DNA of 64,000 nucleotides from Amycolatopsis sulphurea (GTDB lineage: Bacteria > Actinomycetota > Actinomycetes > Mycobacteriales > Pseudonocardiaceae): assembly GCF_002564045.1 (NCBI RefSeq), contig NZ_PDJK01000002.1, positions 2,046,001 to 2,110,000 of the forward strand, in the 5' to 3' direction. Numbering within the stretch: the stretch's first letter is position 1; every line of letters starts with the position of its first letter. This document shows positions 15,818-24,714 of the stretch, one piece after another. A program made the position numbers and the translations under genes. The notes beneath the pieces were generated by a model. That model was given only the letters and a program-made list of their open reading frames with translations. It had not been told where the DNA came from and made no database searches.

Positions 15818-16842
15818 GCAGCCCCGATGTCTTCCAAGAGGAGGCAACGGCCGCCGTCGCCCGGGAAGGTGATCGTCGGATCGCCGTTCGCTGCGGCACT
15901 GATCCCGAGGGTGTACGTACCACTCGTCGTCACCGTGAACGTCGTGAGGAGGTCCCATGGCTGGCGGGTGACGTTGTTCTTGAGAATTCCGGACGAACGA
16001 AGAATCGGACTGGTCAGCGTCACCGATGTTCCGGCAGCTAGCCGAATATTGGCCGTCCCGTTCGGCGGCCCGGTTCCTGCCGCGAAATGGTTGGTCGTGA
16101 ACGTCGCCTTGTAGCGTCGCCCGGTCGACAGGGGCACGGTCAGCCGTTCCATCAGAAGCTCGGCGTTAAATGTGTCGGTGGTCGTGCGCTTCACCTCGCC
16201 GACCCAGCCGCGCGGCAATGCCGGATCGCTCACCCCGGCCCACATGGACCCGTTCCACGCAAACACGTGTCCGCTGGACGCATCCATCCATAGCTGACCT
16301 GTGCGTCCGACTGGCGGCTTCTTCAGACCGGCGAGAGTCGGCCCGGAAATGTAGTGCTGAGACTCGGTGAATCGCTGGTCGAACACGGACGGGACGACAC
16401 CCTTGGAGGCAGCGGGCACCGCGAAGTCGCACACCACGAACGCGTTGGGAACCACCGGCGGCACCGGCGACGCGGCGGGGGCACCCTTGCGGATCTCCAT
16501 TGCCCACCGGCCCGTATCGGTGGCGGTCGCCGGGGGAATCACGTAGGCCACGAGCCGGTCTGTCCGGTCCCGTGTCGAGTCGGCCGGGTCCAGTCTCAGC
16601 GCCACGCTTTCCGTCGACTCAACGATGTAAACGCCGGTTTCGTTTGCTGCGGCAGGGATGACCGCCTGCCCCGGGGACACGGTGGCAGAATTTCCGGACA
16701 GGGTCACCGTGAAGTCATACTGACCGAATACGCCTACAGTCGCCGCTACCATTTGCCCCAGAATCCGGCGCATAAGACCGGCCGCATATTCTGTGTTGTC
16801 ACAGAATATTGGCGGCGTATTCATTTGTTGAACTAAAGCCAT
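15814..16842 (-). CDS. Minor tail protein
   Basis: The 342-residue protein begins MALVQQMNTPPIFCDNT. Its N-terminal half (YDFTVTLSGNSATVSPGQAVI, then a VALRLDPADSTRDRTDRLV segment) resembles baseplate wedge or fibre-base proteins of actinophages. The middle has a GRTGQLWMDASSGHVFAW stretch, and the last 120 residues look like a jelly-roll domain. No enzyme motif is visible. ATG 16842 is preceded by GGAGGC. It sits between the Dit-like protein and the Gp37-like protein and overlaps the latter by four bases, so it is translated with the tail-tip set. Function is inferred from position and fold pattern. Confidence 0.75.
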   Translation of the reverse strand: MALVQQMNTPPIFCDNTEYAAGLMRRILGQMVAATVGVFGQYDFTVTLSGNSATVSPGQAVIPAAANETGVYIVESTESVALRLDPADSTRDRTDRLVAYVIPPATATDTGRWAMEIRKGAPAASPVPPVVPNAFVVCDFAVPAASKGVVPSVFDQRFTESQHYISGPTLAGLKKPPVGRTGQLWMDASSGHVFAWNGSMWAGVSDPALPRGWVGEVKRTTTDTFNAELLMERLTVPLSTGRRYKATFTTNHFAAGTGPPNGTANIRLAAGTSVTLTSPILRSSGILKNNVTRQPWDLLTTFTVTTSGTYTLGISAAANGDPTITFPGDGGRCLLLEDIGAA

Positions 16843-16863
16843 GCAGGCGAAGCCTCCAAAAGA

Positions 16864-17793
16864 TCAAACCCACGTAGGTGACCATTCGCATACCAGCTCT
16901 GCGTCATCGCCAGAATCCGAGCCAATCCGGCGTCCTCTAAACACAAACTCGGTCAGGCCGGGAGGGCATGTGAGCCATGTGTTTCCGGTGCCGGATGTCA
17001 AGAATCGTGGTGCTACCCCGTTGAGAAGCACTTCATGTGTGTAGGTGTCGACGTCTAGCCACTCGTCGCGCAGCAGTGCATACGAGAGCGTGAGAGCTTC
17101 ACCAGTGCGCCTATTCACTATCTGCGGGTCGGCGACTGCGCCGCGAACGGTGAACTTTGGGTATGCGATGAAATTTCCGTCGTTCAGAACACGGACGATT
17201 CCCCGTTCGGCTGCTCTTCCGAAGCGGATAGGGAAGCGGAACGGCGTTCGTGTTCCACCGCCGGGCGAGTCGGGGTTCGCCAAGCTCGTACGCCCTGACA
17301 ACAGCTCCGGCGTCACAATGATCGGACTCGGGCAGTACAGCTCGGCCGTCACCATGGCCAGGTGGTTCGAGTACTCGACGTTGACCGGGATCGCGCGCTT
17401 ACGCACGCGCGCGGACACGAACCGCCTGCCGCCGCCCGCGACGCCGGGGAACCAGAACGTGAAGGGCGCATCCGGCAGGGCGGGTGAAAACGCGGCCATG
17501 ACGTCGGCAAGGGCAGCGTCGAACTCGGTGGCATCCCGGCCGTACACCTCGATCGTGAGGGACACGGTGCGTGAACCGAGGTAATCCGGCCCGCCTACTT
17601 CGCCGTGGCGGGCGAGGGCCACCTGGTCCGATGTGCGCAGGCCCGGAGTGTCCAGCAGGCCGTCTACGGCCACCAGGGACAGCGCAGAGTCCGGGGCGCC
17701 GATTACCAGGCCCCGGTACTCCGCCATCCACTGTCCGGTCAGGTTCAAGGCTGCCCGTTGCGCGGCGGCGAATTGCTCGCGTTGAACCTGCAT
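16864..17793 (-). CDS. Distal tail (Dit-like) protein
   Basis: The 309-residue protein begins MQVQREQFAAAQRAA. It has the two-part layout of siphovirus tail-family proteins. The N-terminal half (SLTIEVYGRDATEFDAALADVMAA, FTFWFPGVAGGGRRF) resembles the belt domain. The C-terminal half (GNFIAYPKFTVRGAVADPQIV, LDVDTYTHEVLLNG) resembles the galectin-like domain. It would form the ring linking the tail tube to the tip. GGGAGGTAGGCCGG precedes ATG 17793. The gene follows the tape measure by five bases, which is the canonical Dit position. Confidence 0.85.
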   Translation of the reverse strand: MQVQREQFAAAQRAALNLTGQWMAEYRGLVIGAPDSALSLVAVDGLLDTPGLRTSDQVALARHGEVGGPDYLGSRTVSLTIEVYGRDATEFDAALADVMAAFSPALPDAPFTFWFPGVAGGGRRFVSARVRKRAIPVNVEYSNHLAMVTAELYCPSPIIVTPELLSGRTSLANPDSPGGGTRTPFRFPIRFGRAAERGIVRVLNDGNFIAYPKFTVRGAVADPQIVNRRTGEALTLSYALLRDEWLDVDTYTHEVLLNGVAPRFLTSGTGNTWLTCPPGLTEFVFRGRRIGSDSGDDAELVCEWSPTWV

Positions 17794-17798
17794 CCGGC

Positions 17799-20132
17799 CT
17801 ACCTCCCGCCTGTTCTCATGGCCCATGCCACTTCGCGGCCAATGGCGTAGGGATTGGCGTTTGTCTGCGCGTAGACATTCACGGTCGCGCCAGTTCCACG
17901 CCCTGCGCCGGCTGAGGCATGATTGGGAACTACTTGAGCGCCTTTCGGTAACAGCACTTGTTCGGGTCCGCGTTCGCCGACGGTGTAAACTCCGGTAGCC
18001 GAAATTGGGCCGCCCATGGCGCGGAAGGGGTTCAGGCTCGACAGGAAATTCTTAACGTCGTTGAATCGATCGCGGATCCAGTTCACTGCGCCGCGGATTT
18101 TATCGGTGACCCAGTCGATCGCATTCGCGATTCCATCTCGAATTCCTCGGCCGATGTTTGCGAAAAACTCGGTGACATTGGACCAGGCATCAACGACTGC
18201 ATTCTTGGCGCTGCGGACCTTGTCGACCACCCAGTTGAACGCGAAGACGACTGCGTCAACGACTGCTCGCCCGGCGGCCGTTACCGCGCCGACTATCGCG
18301 TTCCAGGCGTCGACAGTCAATTGCTTGACGGTGTCCCAATTCGCGATGATCAACGTGACCAGTCCGGCGACTGCGGTGGTAATCCAGCCAATCGGCCCCA
18401 TCGCCGTGACCCAGGCCGCGGCCATCTGCGCGCCCCGGATGACGCTTTCCAGCCCCAGGGATACCCATCCGGCGACGAGCGAGGCGAACGCGGGAACCTG
18501 CGCCGCAAGCGAGGCCAACGCTTCCACTTTGGACTGAACCCACGCGCCAACGACTTGAGCGCCGGACACGAAGGCCTGAGTGCCCATGAGCACCCATGCC
18601 GCGCCGAGCTGAACGAAGGCGGCCGCCTGTACCCCGAGCGATGCGAGAGCCTCCACTTTGGAAAGGACCCACGCGGCTGCCACTCGCGAAGACTGCAGGA
18701 AGCTCTGTACGCCAAGAGAAACCCAGGAGGCGGCAAGCTGCGTGAGCGCGAGTGACTGTGCGGCAAGCGAAGCAATCGATTCGACCTTGGCCGAGACCCA
18801 CGCCGCGACGGTCTGTGCCGCGCTGATCGTGGCCTGGACACCCATTGCTACGAGCGCGGGCAGGAACACGGAACCGATGACCCCGGCAACGATGGACAGC
18901 CAATCGCTGTTCCGTCCGACCCAATCCACAAGAGACCGAAGCGCGGGAATCACCGTGTCGTTCACGATCCCCGCTGCCGCACCCACGGCTGGGCCGAACA
19001 CGGCGGCCAGCACTCCCGCCACCTTCTCGATAAGCGGCACCACGTAGGTACCGAGAACGGTCACTAGCCCGCCGGACAAGGTCCTTCCGAACACTTCAAG
19101 TCTTGCCTGCGCGTTGTCGTGCAACGTGTTCCCCGCCGCTACGGCTGCGCCGGATACCTGACCCAAACTCATGACGGCGGTCGATGGGTCAAGCGCGTAC
19201 AGCGCGTCCTGAAGATCTTCCGCCTGCGTACCAAAGAGATTGACGGCCGCTGTTGAGCGCTTCACCGGGTCAGGGATAGCGCGCAGCCGGTCAAGTGTGA
19301 GGTCAAGCGCTGCGGCTGCGACCGGCCCGCCTGCGGCGAGCTTGCCTGCCATTTCCGACGCGCTCAGGCCGATGGCCTTGAAGCCGTCTTCGGTCGTCTT
19401 GCTGCCATCCTTCGCGCGGATGGCGAATTCCTTCAGCGCGTCGGCGACCTTGTCCGCATCGCGTGCGCCCGCCTGAAGTCCTTGAGACAGCAGACCGGTC
19501 GCGGTCTTGCCGTCCAAGCCCAGGCTGCGGAACATCGTGCCGTACTCGTTGAGCGTGTCCAGGAAGTCGCCGGACTTGTCGACCCCGTGTTGGAACCCGG
19601 CGGTGATAATGTCGAACGCCTCATCGGCGTTGCCCGCAAGACCGGTCCGGATCATCTGGCCCACGGCGCGGGTCACTCCGCCCAAGTCCTGATCGAACAC
19701 GGCCGCCGTGTCGGATGCCTTCGCCGCGATGCGTTCAAGGTCGGCCTGCGATGCGTCACGGAGACCGTCGATGTTCTGGACGACGCCGCGAATCGCTTCG
19801 GTAACGTCGCCCATCGATTCGCCGTAGCCCTTGGCGTACAGCGAACCTGCCGCAGCACCGTAGGCCTTCGCCTGTGCGCCGGTCGCGCCAAGCTGCGCGT
19901 TCAGCTTGTCCGTCAACGACTCTTGCGAGATCGCGTCGGAGATGGCGTCACCGATCCCGGCGACCGCGCCGGACACCACGGCGAACTTCGCCGCCATTCC
20001 GGCGACCTTGGACGCGACATTGCCCAGGGAGACCCCGAACCCGGAGACGGCTTTGTCGCCGTCGTCGAGCTTGCGGGTCAGGTCGGATACGTCTCCGAGG
20101 ATCGTGACCTTGATCGGCTTTGCCACGGGCAC
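17799..20132 (-). CDS. Tape measure protein
   Basis: The 777-residue protein starts MPVAKPIKVTILGDVSD and is Ala, Val and Gly rich with long helices and several hydrophobic segments (for example IVAGVIGSVFLPALVAMG near residue 415). Residues of about 440-570 contain three tandem copies of a 43-residue unit with the theme AWV-SKVEALASLAAQ, then WVSLG-QS. The C-terminus carries a GYGE/GERGPEQVLLPKGAQV motif common near the ends of actinophage tape measures. It sets tail length and is likely ejected with DNA. It lies downstream of the two chaperone frames and upstream of Dit, the expected order. Confidence 0.93.
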   Translation of the reverse strand: MPVAKPIKVTILGDVSDLTRKLDDGDKAVSGFGVSLGNVASKVAGMAAKFAVVSGAVAGIGDAISDAISQESLTDKLNAQLGATGAQAKAYGAAAGSLYAKGYGESMGDVTEAIRGVVQNIDGLRDASQADLERIAAKASDTAAVFDQDLGGVTRAVGQMIRTGLAGNADEAFDIITAGFQHGVDKSGDFLDTLNEYGTMFRSLGLDGKTATGLLSQGLQAGARDADKVADALKEFAIRAKDGSKTTEDGFKAIGLSASEMAGKLAAGGPVAAAALDLTLDRLRAIPDPVKRSTAAVNLFGTQAEDLQDALYALDPSTAVMSLGQVSGAAVAAGNTLHDNAQARLEVFGRTLSGGLVTVLGTYVVPLIEKVAGVLAAVFGPAVGAAAGIVNDTVIPALRSLVDWVGRNSDWLSIVAGVIGSVFLPALVAMGVQATISAAQTVAAWVSAKVESIASLAAQSLALTQLAASWVSLGVQSFLQSSRVAAAWVLSKVEALASLGVQAAAFVQLGAAWVLMGTQAFVSGAQVVGAWVQSKVEALASLAAQVPAFASLVAGWVSLGLESVIRGAQMAAAWVTAMGPIGWITTAVAGLVTLIIANWDTVKQLTVDAWNAIVGAVTAAGRAVVDAVVFAFNWVVDKVRSAKNAVVDAWSNVTEFFANIGRGIRDGIANAIDWVTDKIRGAVNWIRDRFNDVKNFLSSLNPFRAMGGPISATGVYTVGERGPEQVLLPKGAQVVPNHASAGAGRGTGATVNVYAQTNANPYAIGREVAWAMRTGGR

Positions 20133-20136
20133 CCCC

Positions 20137-20316
20137 TCACGTCATGACCGGGGTACGGCGGATACCCGGCTCGTCGCCTCCGCCTCCCCTGCGGTTGCGG
20201 GCCTTCAAGTCTTTGTCCATTGCGGACACGAGCGCGTTGAACTCGTCGAGCCGCAACGCCTGTAGGTCCGCCCACGTGACCCCGAAATGGGCCACGAGCC
20301 GCGCTTTCGTTACTGC
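20137..20316 (-). CDS. Tail assembly chaperone, -1 frameshift extension (gpT-like)
   Basis: Sixty codons in the -1 frame continue past the stop of the upstream chaperone and end at TGA 20,137-20,139, just before the tape measure start. They encode a helical segment (RLVAHFGVTWADLQALRLDE, then LVSAMDKDLKARNRRGG). No start codon with a ribosome site is present, so it is most likely reached by a programmed -1 shift near the end of the upstream frame, as in lambda gpG-gpGT. I see no textbook heptamer; CGGACCC and nearby C-runs are the closest candidates. A separate weak start at an internal GTG is the alternative. Confidence 0.6.
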   Translation of the reverse strand, partial: AVTKARLVAHFGVTWADLQALRLDEFNALVSAMDKDLKARNRRGGGGDEPGIRRTPVMT

Positions 20317-20561
20317 GCGGCGGGTCCGGTAGGGTCCGGCTTCACCGGGCTCTCAACGCGGATCTTCAGGTCACCCGCCTGTTCGATCGTGAACATGGGG
20401 TCCTCGCGCCGCTTGATCACGAACGCGAGTGCGCGCAGGAACTTGCCCTTGCGAGTGCCCGGCTTGGCCACGGATTCGATGGGCGCATCGATGATATCTT
20501 CGACGGTCTCGATTTCGGCAATCGTTAGTTCATCGATGTCGATGGAAATGAACTCGGACAA
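20310..20561 (-). CDS. Tail assembly chaperone (gpG-like)
   Basis: The 83-residue acidic protein begins MSEFISIDIDELTIAEIE. Composition, size and position directly upstream of the tape measure match the first tail assembly chaperone of siphoviruses, which coats the tape measure during tail building. It is 12 bp downstream of the HK97 gp10-like gene; AGGAGAATTC lies before the ATG. The frame closes with TAA at 20,310-20,312. The overlapping -1 frame supplies the longer gpGT-type product. Confidence 0.8.
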   Translation of the reverse strand: MSEFISIDIDELTIAEIETVEDIIDAPIESVAKPGTRKGKFLRALAFVIKRREDPMFTIEQAGDLKIRVESPVKPDPTGPAAQ

Positions 20562-20573
20562 GAATTCTCCTAT

Positions 20574-20966
20574 CTATGAACCGAGGGCGCGCCGGACGAG
20601 CCGGGTGATCCGGTCGCGGAACACGGCGGTGTACTCGTCCTGCTTCTGCCCGGCGGTGCGGAAAAGTAACGGCTGCGCGCGGATGCGCCGCTTGCGCCAA
20701 CCGAAATGAATCGGCCCGGCATACGGCACGGAGCTGCCCCGCCCGGCGCGGACGATGGCCCCCTTGACGCTCGCCGACGGCTTGACGGTGCGGGCCAGTC
20801 GGCCGGAGCGGTGCGGAGCCGCACGGCTCGCGGGCTGGGCCACCACGTCGGCGGTGTCCTTGTGCGCCTGCGCCAACGCCTTGCGCAAGTCGTCGTCCTT
20901 GGTGCGCCGGATGGCGGCGCGCAGCTCTTTGAGTCCGTCTACGCGGACCTCGAAGTCGCGGGCCAC
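20574..20966 (-). CDS. HK97 gp10-like head-tail joining protein
   Basis: The 130-residue protein begins MARDFEVRVDGLKELRAAI. The N-terminal helix, the APHRSGRLARTVKPSASVKG motif near residues 50-70 and the PYAGPIHFGWRKRRI segment near 85-100 are the hallmarks of the HK97 gp10 family. Members form part of the neck joining head and tail. GGAGGCGATCCC precedes the ATG. It lies between the tail tube gene and the chaperones and is separated from the tail tube by a single palindrome repeat. The start is unambiguous. Confidence 0.85.
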   Translation of the reverse strand: MARDFEVRVDGLKELRAAIRRTKDDDLRKALAQAHKDTADVVAQPASRAAPHRSGRLARTVKPSASVKGAIVRAGRGSSVPYAGPIHFGWRKRRIRAQPLLFRTAGQKQDEYTAVFRDRITRLVRRALGS

Positions 20967-20979
20967 GGGATCGCCTCCT

Positions 20980-20997
20980 TTGTGGTGTGCACACCAA
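20980..20997. repeat. GTGTGCAC repeat, single palindrome copy f
   Basis: TTGTGGTGTGCACACCAA occurs alone between the tail tube and gp10-like genes; no core or second arm is present. Confidence 0.75.
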
Positions 20998-21009
20998 GCG
21001 CCGAGCGGC

Positions 21010-22017
21010 TCAGATGCCCGGCGGAGGGGCCGGGGTCGCGCGGGCCGGCTCGGTATAGACGAGCTTCAGGGCGTCGGTGGTGCCCGGGTCGAGAATCCGG
21101 AACGGCAGTTCCATCGTGGTGACTTCATCGATGGACGCTTCCGGGGAATCGCCGGTGAACTGGATCGCCGGGGCCTCGATCACGAACGACGCGGGCTTTC
21201 CGTCGCTCGCCTTCGTCGCACCCGCATACGTGATGCGCGCGGACAGCACCGCCCCGGCAATGAACGCTTCGTAGAGCGCAAGCGTCGAGTCGTCGAACTC
21301 GGCTTCGATCGTTCCTTCGTAGGTCGGCACGGCCGCCCGGACGGGCACCTTTTTCAGCGGGTTGGCACGGACGAACCGGCGGTCAGTCTTCAGGCCGGAC
21401 TCGGCCGACACGCTCCACTTGGTGACGTCGAGCGGGGTGTACGCGGACGCGCCGGGCGTCTTCAGTTCGACCACGCCCGCCGTCCAGTCGTATGGGAACG
21501 CCTCGGCCGGGTAGACCGGCGCCAGCGGGGCCGCGCCGTGCGTGACGGTCTGGAAGTCGAAGCCGACCTTCACCGACAGCGGCGAACCGACTTCCTGCGT
21601 GAACTCCATCGTGGTCGCGACGCATCCGACGTGCCGGAACGCGGTGACCCCGCCGGATGCCTTCGGGCGCACCATTTCGGCGGTGAAGCTCTTGCCGCTT
21701 CCGGTGCTCGCGGAGGTGAACGTGTGCACGGTGGTCTTGCCTGCGGCCTTGGCGTCGTGGCGGTCGAAGGCGGACGCGAACAGGGTTGCGGCTCCGGCGT
21801 CGAGTACATCGCACTCGATCTCGCCTTCGCCTCCCATGTCCACGATACGGCGGCGGTCGGCGCGGGCGGTCTGAAGACCAATGCGGAAGCCGACGCTCTC
21901 CATGAACTCGCGGGTGGTCTTCCACGAGTCGCCCTTGCCTTCGTAACCGTCCACTGTGGATGCAGCGACGCCGTAGGCGGTCTCTGCGCCCAGGGCGATT
22001 GATGCGTCTAGCGCCAC
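21010..22017 (-). CDS. Major tail (tube) protein
   Basis: The 335-residue protein starts MALDASIALGAETAYGVAA and is beta-rich, ending in a Pro-rich tail (TEPARATPAPPPGI). The N-terminus (GAETAYG) and central GKSFTAEMVRP/FQTVTHG segments fit phage tail tube proteins. It would polymerise into the flexible tail tube. The AGGAGG before ATG 22017 is strong, as expected for an abundant structural protein. It follows the connector genes and precedes the gp10-like gene; the latter order is slightly unusual, since gp10 relatives commonly come before the tube gene. Confidence 0.82.
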   Translation of the reverse strand: MALDASIALGAETAYGVAASTVDGYEGKGDSWKTTREFMESVGFRIGLQTARADRRRIVDMGGEGEIECDVLDAGAATLFASAFDRHDAKAAGKTTVHTFTSASTGSGKSFTAEMVRPKASGGVTAFRHVGCVATTMEFTQEVGSPLSVKVGFDFQTVTHGAAPLAPVYPAEAFPYDWTAGVVELKTPGASAYTPLDVTKWSVSAESGLKTDRRFVRANPLKKVPVRAAVPTYEGTIEAEFDDSTLALYEAFIAGAVLSARITYAGATKASDGKPASFVIEAPAIQFTGDSPEASIDEVTTMELPFRILDPGTTDALKLVYTEPARATPAPPPGI

Positions 22018-22029
22018 TCGGGCGTCCTC

Positions 22030-22482
22030 CTAGGTGTATATGCGTGCCCGGAGCATGAGAGTCACGTCCGCTGCGGCCGTTGAGCCGTTGCCGCCTTCGC
22101 CGTTGGTCACGGCGACGCGGACGGGGCGGGCGTCGATGAGCCCGGACACGCTGCGCGGGTCGAAGCCGTCGAGCACGGCCGCTTCAATGTCGGCGCGCAG
22201 TTCGTAGACGGCGGTTTCCGCTTTGACCGGATCGCCGGGCACGGTGGCCCACGCACGGATGGTCAGTTCGGCGGTGATGTTGGACGGCTTGCGTCGGCCT
22301 GCGGCGAGCGCGGCCGGTTCGATCTCCGGTTCCACAGTGTCGGTGAACCACACGGACCGGGTCCGGGCGTCGGCAGGTAAGGCGTAGGCGACCTGAACCC
22401 CGGACCCGGCGAACCGGCGCTTGAGCGCCTCATACAGCGCGAGCTTGGCGGCGAGGATGACGTACACGGGCCTCAGCCCCAC
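22030..22482 (-). CDS. Tail terminator or neck protein
   Basis: The 150-residue protein begins MGLRPVYVILAAKLALYEAL. A helix near residues 10-30 is followed by beta strands and a VYELRADIEAAVLDGFDP segment (about 95-115). This is compatible with tail terminator proteins, which cap the tail tube and join it to the head. It overlaps the upstream connector gene by ten bases and is followed 12 bp later by the tail tube gene, a standard place for this function. No enzyme motif is visible. Confidence 0.65.
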   Translation of the reverse strand: MGLRPVYVILAAKLALYEALKRRFAGSGVQVAYALPADARTRSVWFTDTVEPEIEPAALAAGRRKPSNITAELTIRAWATVPGDPVKAETAVYELRADIEAAVLDGFDPRSVSGLIDARPVRVAVTNGEGGNGSTAAADVTLMLRARIYT

Positions 22483-22838
22483 GGCGGCCGGGAGCGGTAG
22501 CGGTTCAGGACCGCATTCACCTCCGGCAGGCTCGTAGGCCGCCAGTTGCCCCCAGCCTGGGCGAGCGAGACCTGTCCGAATTCACTGTTGATGCTCAGCG
22601 CCCGGTCAGGCATCCGGGAGTGCAGGTCCACCGCCCACTGTCGCGCGATGGTCCGCACAGCCCACCGGATGGCCGTAGGCGGGCGTTCGGGCCATGTCTG
22701 GCCCGTGTAGTCCTCGGCGGTCTCCACGGCGTAGGACAGGGCCTCTGCCAGGTCTGCGTCAGTAATCAGGTCGGCGTCGGCGAGCCCGTCCAGCCGCCGC
22801 AACTCCGGCAGGGTCGCGTACTGGTCGAGAGCGACCAC
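22473..22838 (-). CDS. Head-tail connector (adaptor) protein
   Basis: The 121-residue protein begins VVALDQYATLPELRR and contains the DADLAEALSYAVETAEDYTGQTWP segment typical of small helical adaptor proteins (HK97 gp6/SPP1 gp15 type), which sit under the portal ring. GTG 22838 is the likely start because a G-rich stretch precedes it; a longer in-frame extension upstream is made of palindrome repeat sequence. It follows the protease-capsid fusion gene. It overlaps the tail terminator by ten bases, indicating coupled translation. Confidence 0.7.
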   Translation of the reverse strand: MVALDQYATLPELRRLDGLADADLITDADLAEALSYAVETAEDYTGQTWPERPPTAIRWAVRTIARQWAVDLHSRMPDRALSINSEFGQVSLAQAGGNWRPTSLPEVNAVLNRYRSRPPWG

Positions 22839-22858
22839 GAAGGGCGTGCCCCCCTTTC

Positions 22859-22923
22859 TTGTGGTGTGCACGCCACGCCACGGCACCGCGGCCGGCCCGG
22901 GCGCACGTGTGGTGCGCACACCA
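22859..22923. repeat. GTGTGCAC paired palindrome repeat, copy g
   Basis: TTGTGGTGTGCACGCCAC at 22,859-22,876, core CCGCGGCCGG at 22,886-22,895 and GTGTGGTGCGCACACCA at 22,907-22,923. It lies between the capsid fusion and connector genes. Confidence 0.85.
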
Positions 22924-22956
22924 GACCGGCCGAGGTGTCAGCGCAGGCGGGACGGA

Positions 22957-24714
22957 TCAGGCACCCGCACCAGTGGCGGGCAGCGTCAGCAGAGCGGAAC
23001 CGGTCGCATCGACCAGCGTCCCGGCCGCGCGCTGCACGAACTTGAAGCTCACCAGGTCTTCGACGAACTTGGCTTCCGTGCTGCGGGCGACCCGCAGCGG
23101 CCCGGCGAACCGGGTCACGAAGCCGGAAAGGTCCGACAGCACGACCTTGGTGTTGTCGTCGTCGAACCCGGCGTCACGCAGGACCGGGCGGCCCATGAGG
23201 GTCAGCGCGGAGCCATCGGACACGGACTTGAGCAAGTACTGCCCGTTGCCGTCCTTCAACTTACGCAGGCGGCTAATCGCCTTGCGGCCCATGAGCCAGC
23301 TCGCGCGGTTGGCCGCAGCGGTCGGCAAGTCGTAGAACAGGTCAATCACGAAGTCAGCCGCGTCGGCTTCCTTCGTCAGCTTCGCCGGGCTCTCCTTGAC
23401 CACGATCCCGCCGAGCAGGGCCGCGAGGAAGTCCCGGCCCATCTGGTCGGCCAGGTTCGGCCCGGCGTCGGCGGCGAGGAAGCCGACCAGGTCTACGGCG
23501 TCGTCCTGGACCAGCTCGGCCGACAGGTGCGACACGTAGCCGTACTTCTCCGGGCTGTTGCTCACCGTGTCGGTGCCCGGGTAGTTCTCCGGCAGTGCCT
23601 CGGCTTCCTTCGGCTTCGCGGTCGGCCGGGCCGGGGTCACGCGCGGGAAGGTCAGCTTCTCGCCCGTGCTGGTGGTGATGCTGCGCGCGCCACCCACGAT
23701 GACGTTGGATCGCTCGGCGATGATCTCGACGAGCTGCGTGTAGAGCGTGTCCGCCGGGACGGCCTTACCGATCTGCTTGTTCGCCATGTCCACGCCCACG
23801 CCCATGACGGCCCGGAACTCCGCGCCTTCGCCGACGTTCAGGCCCCGGAGGGTCGTGTTGTCCTTGGCGCGGGTGTCGGCTGCCTGCGGCTGCGGCGCAC
23901 CGTGGGAGAGCAGGTTCACTGCGAGGCTGCGGGCCTCTTCGGTGCGCTGCGCGGCCTCGGCGCGGGCCTCGGCGGTGGTGGCGTTGGTGAACAGTTCGGC
24001 GAAACGGGTATCGAGCCGGTCCAGGACTTCAAGAATGCGGGCGCTGGTGTCGGTCGCGCCGTCGGCGTCGGCCGCGTTCAGGGCGTGCTCTGCGCGGGCG
24101 CGCTCCTCGGCGGTCTCCTGAAGCTCGGTGGTGGTCAAAGTGGTGGTGCTCCCCTTTGCGGTTGGCGCGGCCGTGGTCGGCCGGGCGTGGGATGCCTGGG
24201 TGCTGCGGACTTCATCGAGCGCGCGCAGTGCAGCGGAGGTGTCGGGGTAGGCCGGATTCAGGACCGGGCCAAGCTCCACGACGTCGATACGGCGAAGGGT
24301 GCGAACCATGCCGCCGTCTCGGGTTTCGGTCCATTCCTGGTCGGAACGTGCGTCTGGAAGGGAGAACGTGAACGAGCTGCCCGCCACCACACCGCGCCGG
24401 ATCAGCTCGGCGAGGTCGCGGGCAGTACTGGTGTCCGGCAGGTCGATTTCGTACCAGCCGCCGGTGTCGTCTTCGCCGACGCGCAGCCCTGCGCCCGTGC
24501 GGGCAAGCGGGGCGTTCACGTTGTGGTTGAACGTGGCCAGCATCTCGTTACGTGCCATCGATTCGCGGCCCGCCCCGCGTTCGACGCGCTCCCGGAACCC
24601 GCCAAGGTCATGGGACAGCGCGCCGAAAACGTAGGCGTAGCCGCGAATGGTGATGTTCTCACTCTCGGAACGCAGCTCGACCGGGCGCGCGTAATCGCGC
24701 CGTTCAGTCGTCAA
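22957..24714 (-). CDS. Prohead protease-major capsid protein fusion
   Basis: This 585-residue protein joins two functions. Residues of about 5-150 are an HK97-type prohead protease (ITIRGYAYVFGALS, then ATFNHNVNAPLARTGAGLRV with the catalytic His, and RGVVAGSSFTFSL with the catalytic Ser). Residues of about 200-270 are a charged scaffold-like helix. Residues of about 280-585 are an HK97-fold major capsid protein (GKAVPADTLYTQLVEIIAERSNV, LSAELVQDDAVDLVGFL, GRPVLRDAGF). The fused protease would cut off its own scaffold region during maturation. TTG 24714 with AAGGA six bases upstream overlaps the portal stop by 11 bp. No separate protease or capsid gene exists in the module. Confidence 0.9.
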   Translation of the reverse strand: MTTERRDYARPVELRSESENITIRGYAYVFGALSHDLGGFRERVERGAGRESMARNEMLATFNHNVNAPLARTGAGLRVGEDDTGGWYEIDLPDTSTARDLAELIRRGVVAGSSFTFSLPDARSDQEWTETRDGGMVRTLRRIDVVELGPVLNPAYPDTSAALRALDEVRSTQASHARPTTAAPTAKGSTTTLTTTELQETAEERARAEHALNAADADGATDTSARILEVLDRLDTRFAELFTNATTAEARAEAAQRTEEARSLAVNLLSHGAPQPQAADTRAKDNTTLRGLNVGEGAEFRAVMGVGVDMANKQIGKAVPADTLYTQLVEIIAERSNVIVGGARSITTSTGEKLTFPRVTPARPTAKPKEAEALPENYPGTDTVSNSPEKYGYVSHLSAELVQDDAVDLVGFLAADAGPNLADQMGRDFLAALLGGIVVKESPAKLTKEADAADFVIDLFYDLPTAAANRASWLMGRKAISRLRKLKDGNGQYLLKSVSDGSALTLMGRPVLRDAGFDDDNTKVVLSDLSGFVTRFAGPLRVARSTEAKFVEDLVSFKFVQRAAGTLVDATGSALLTLPATGAGA

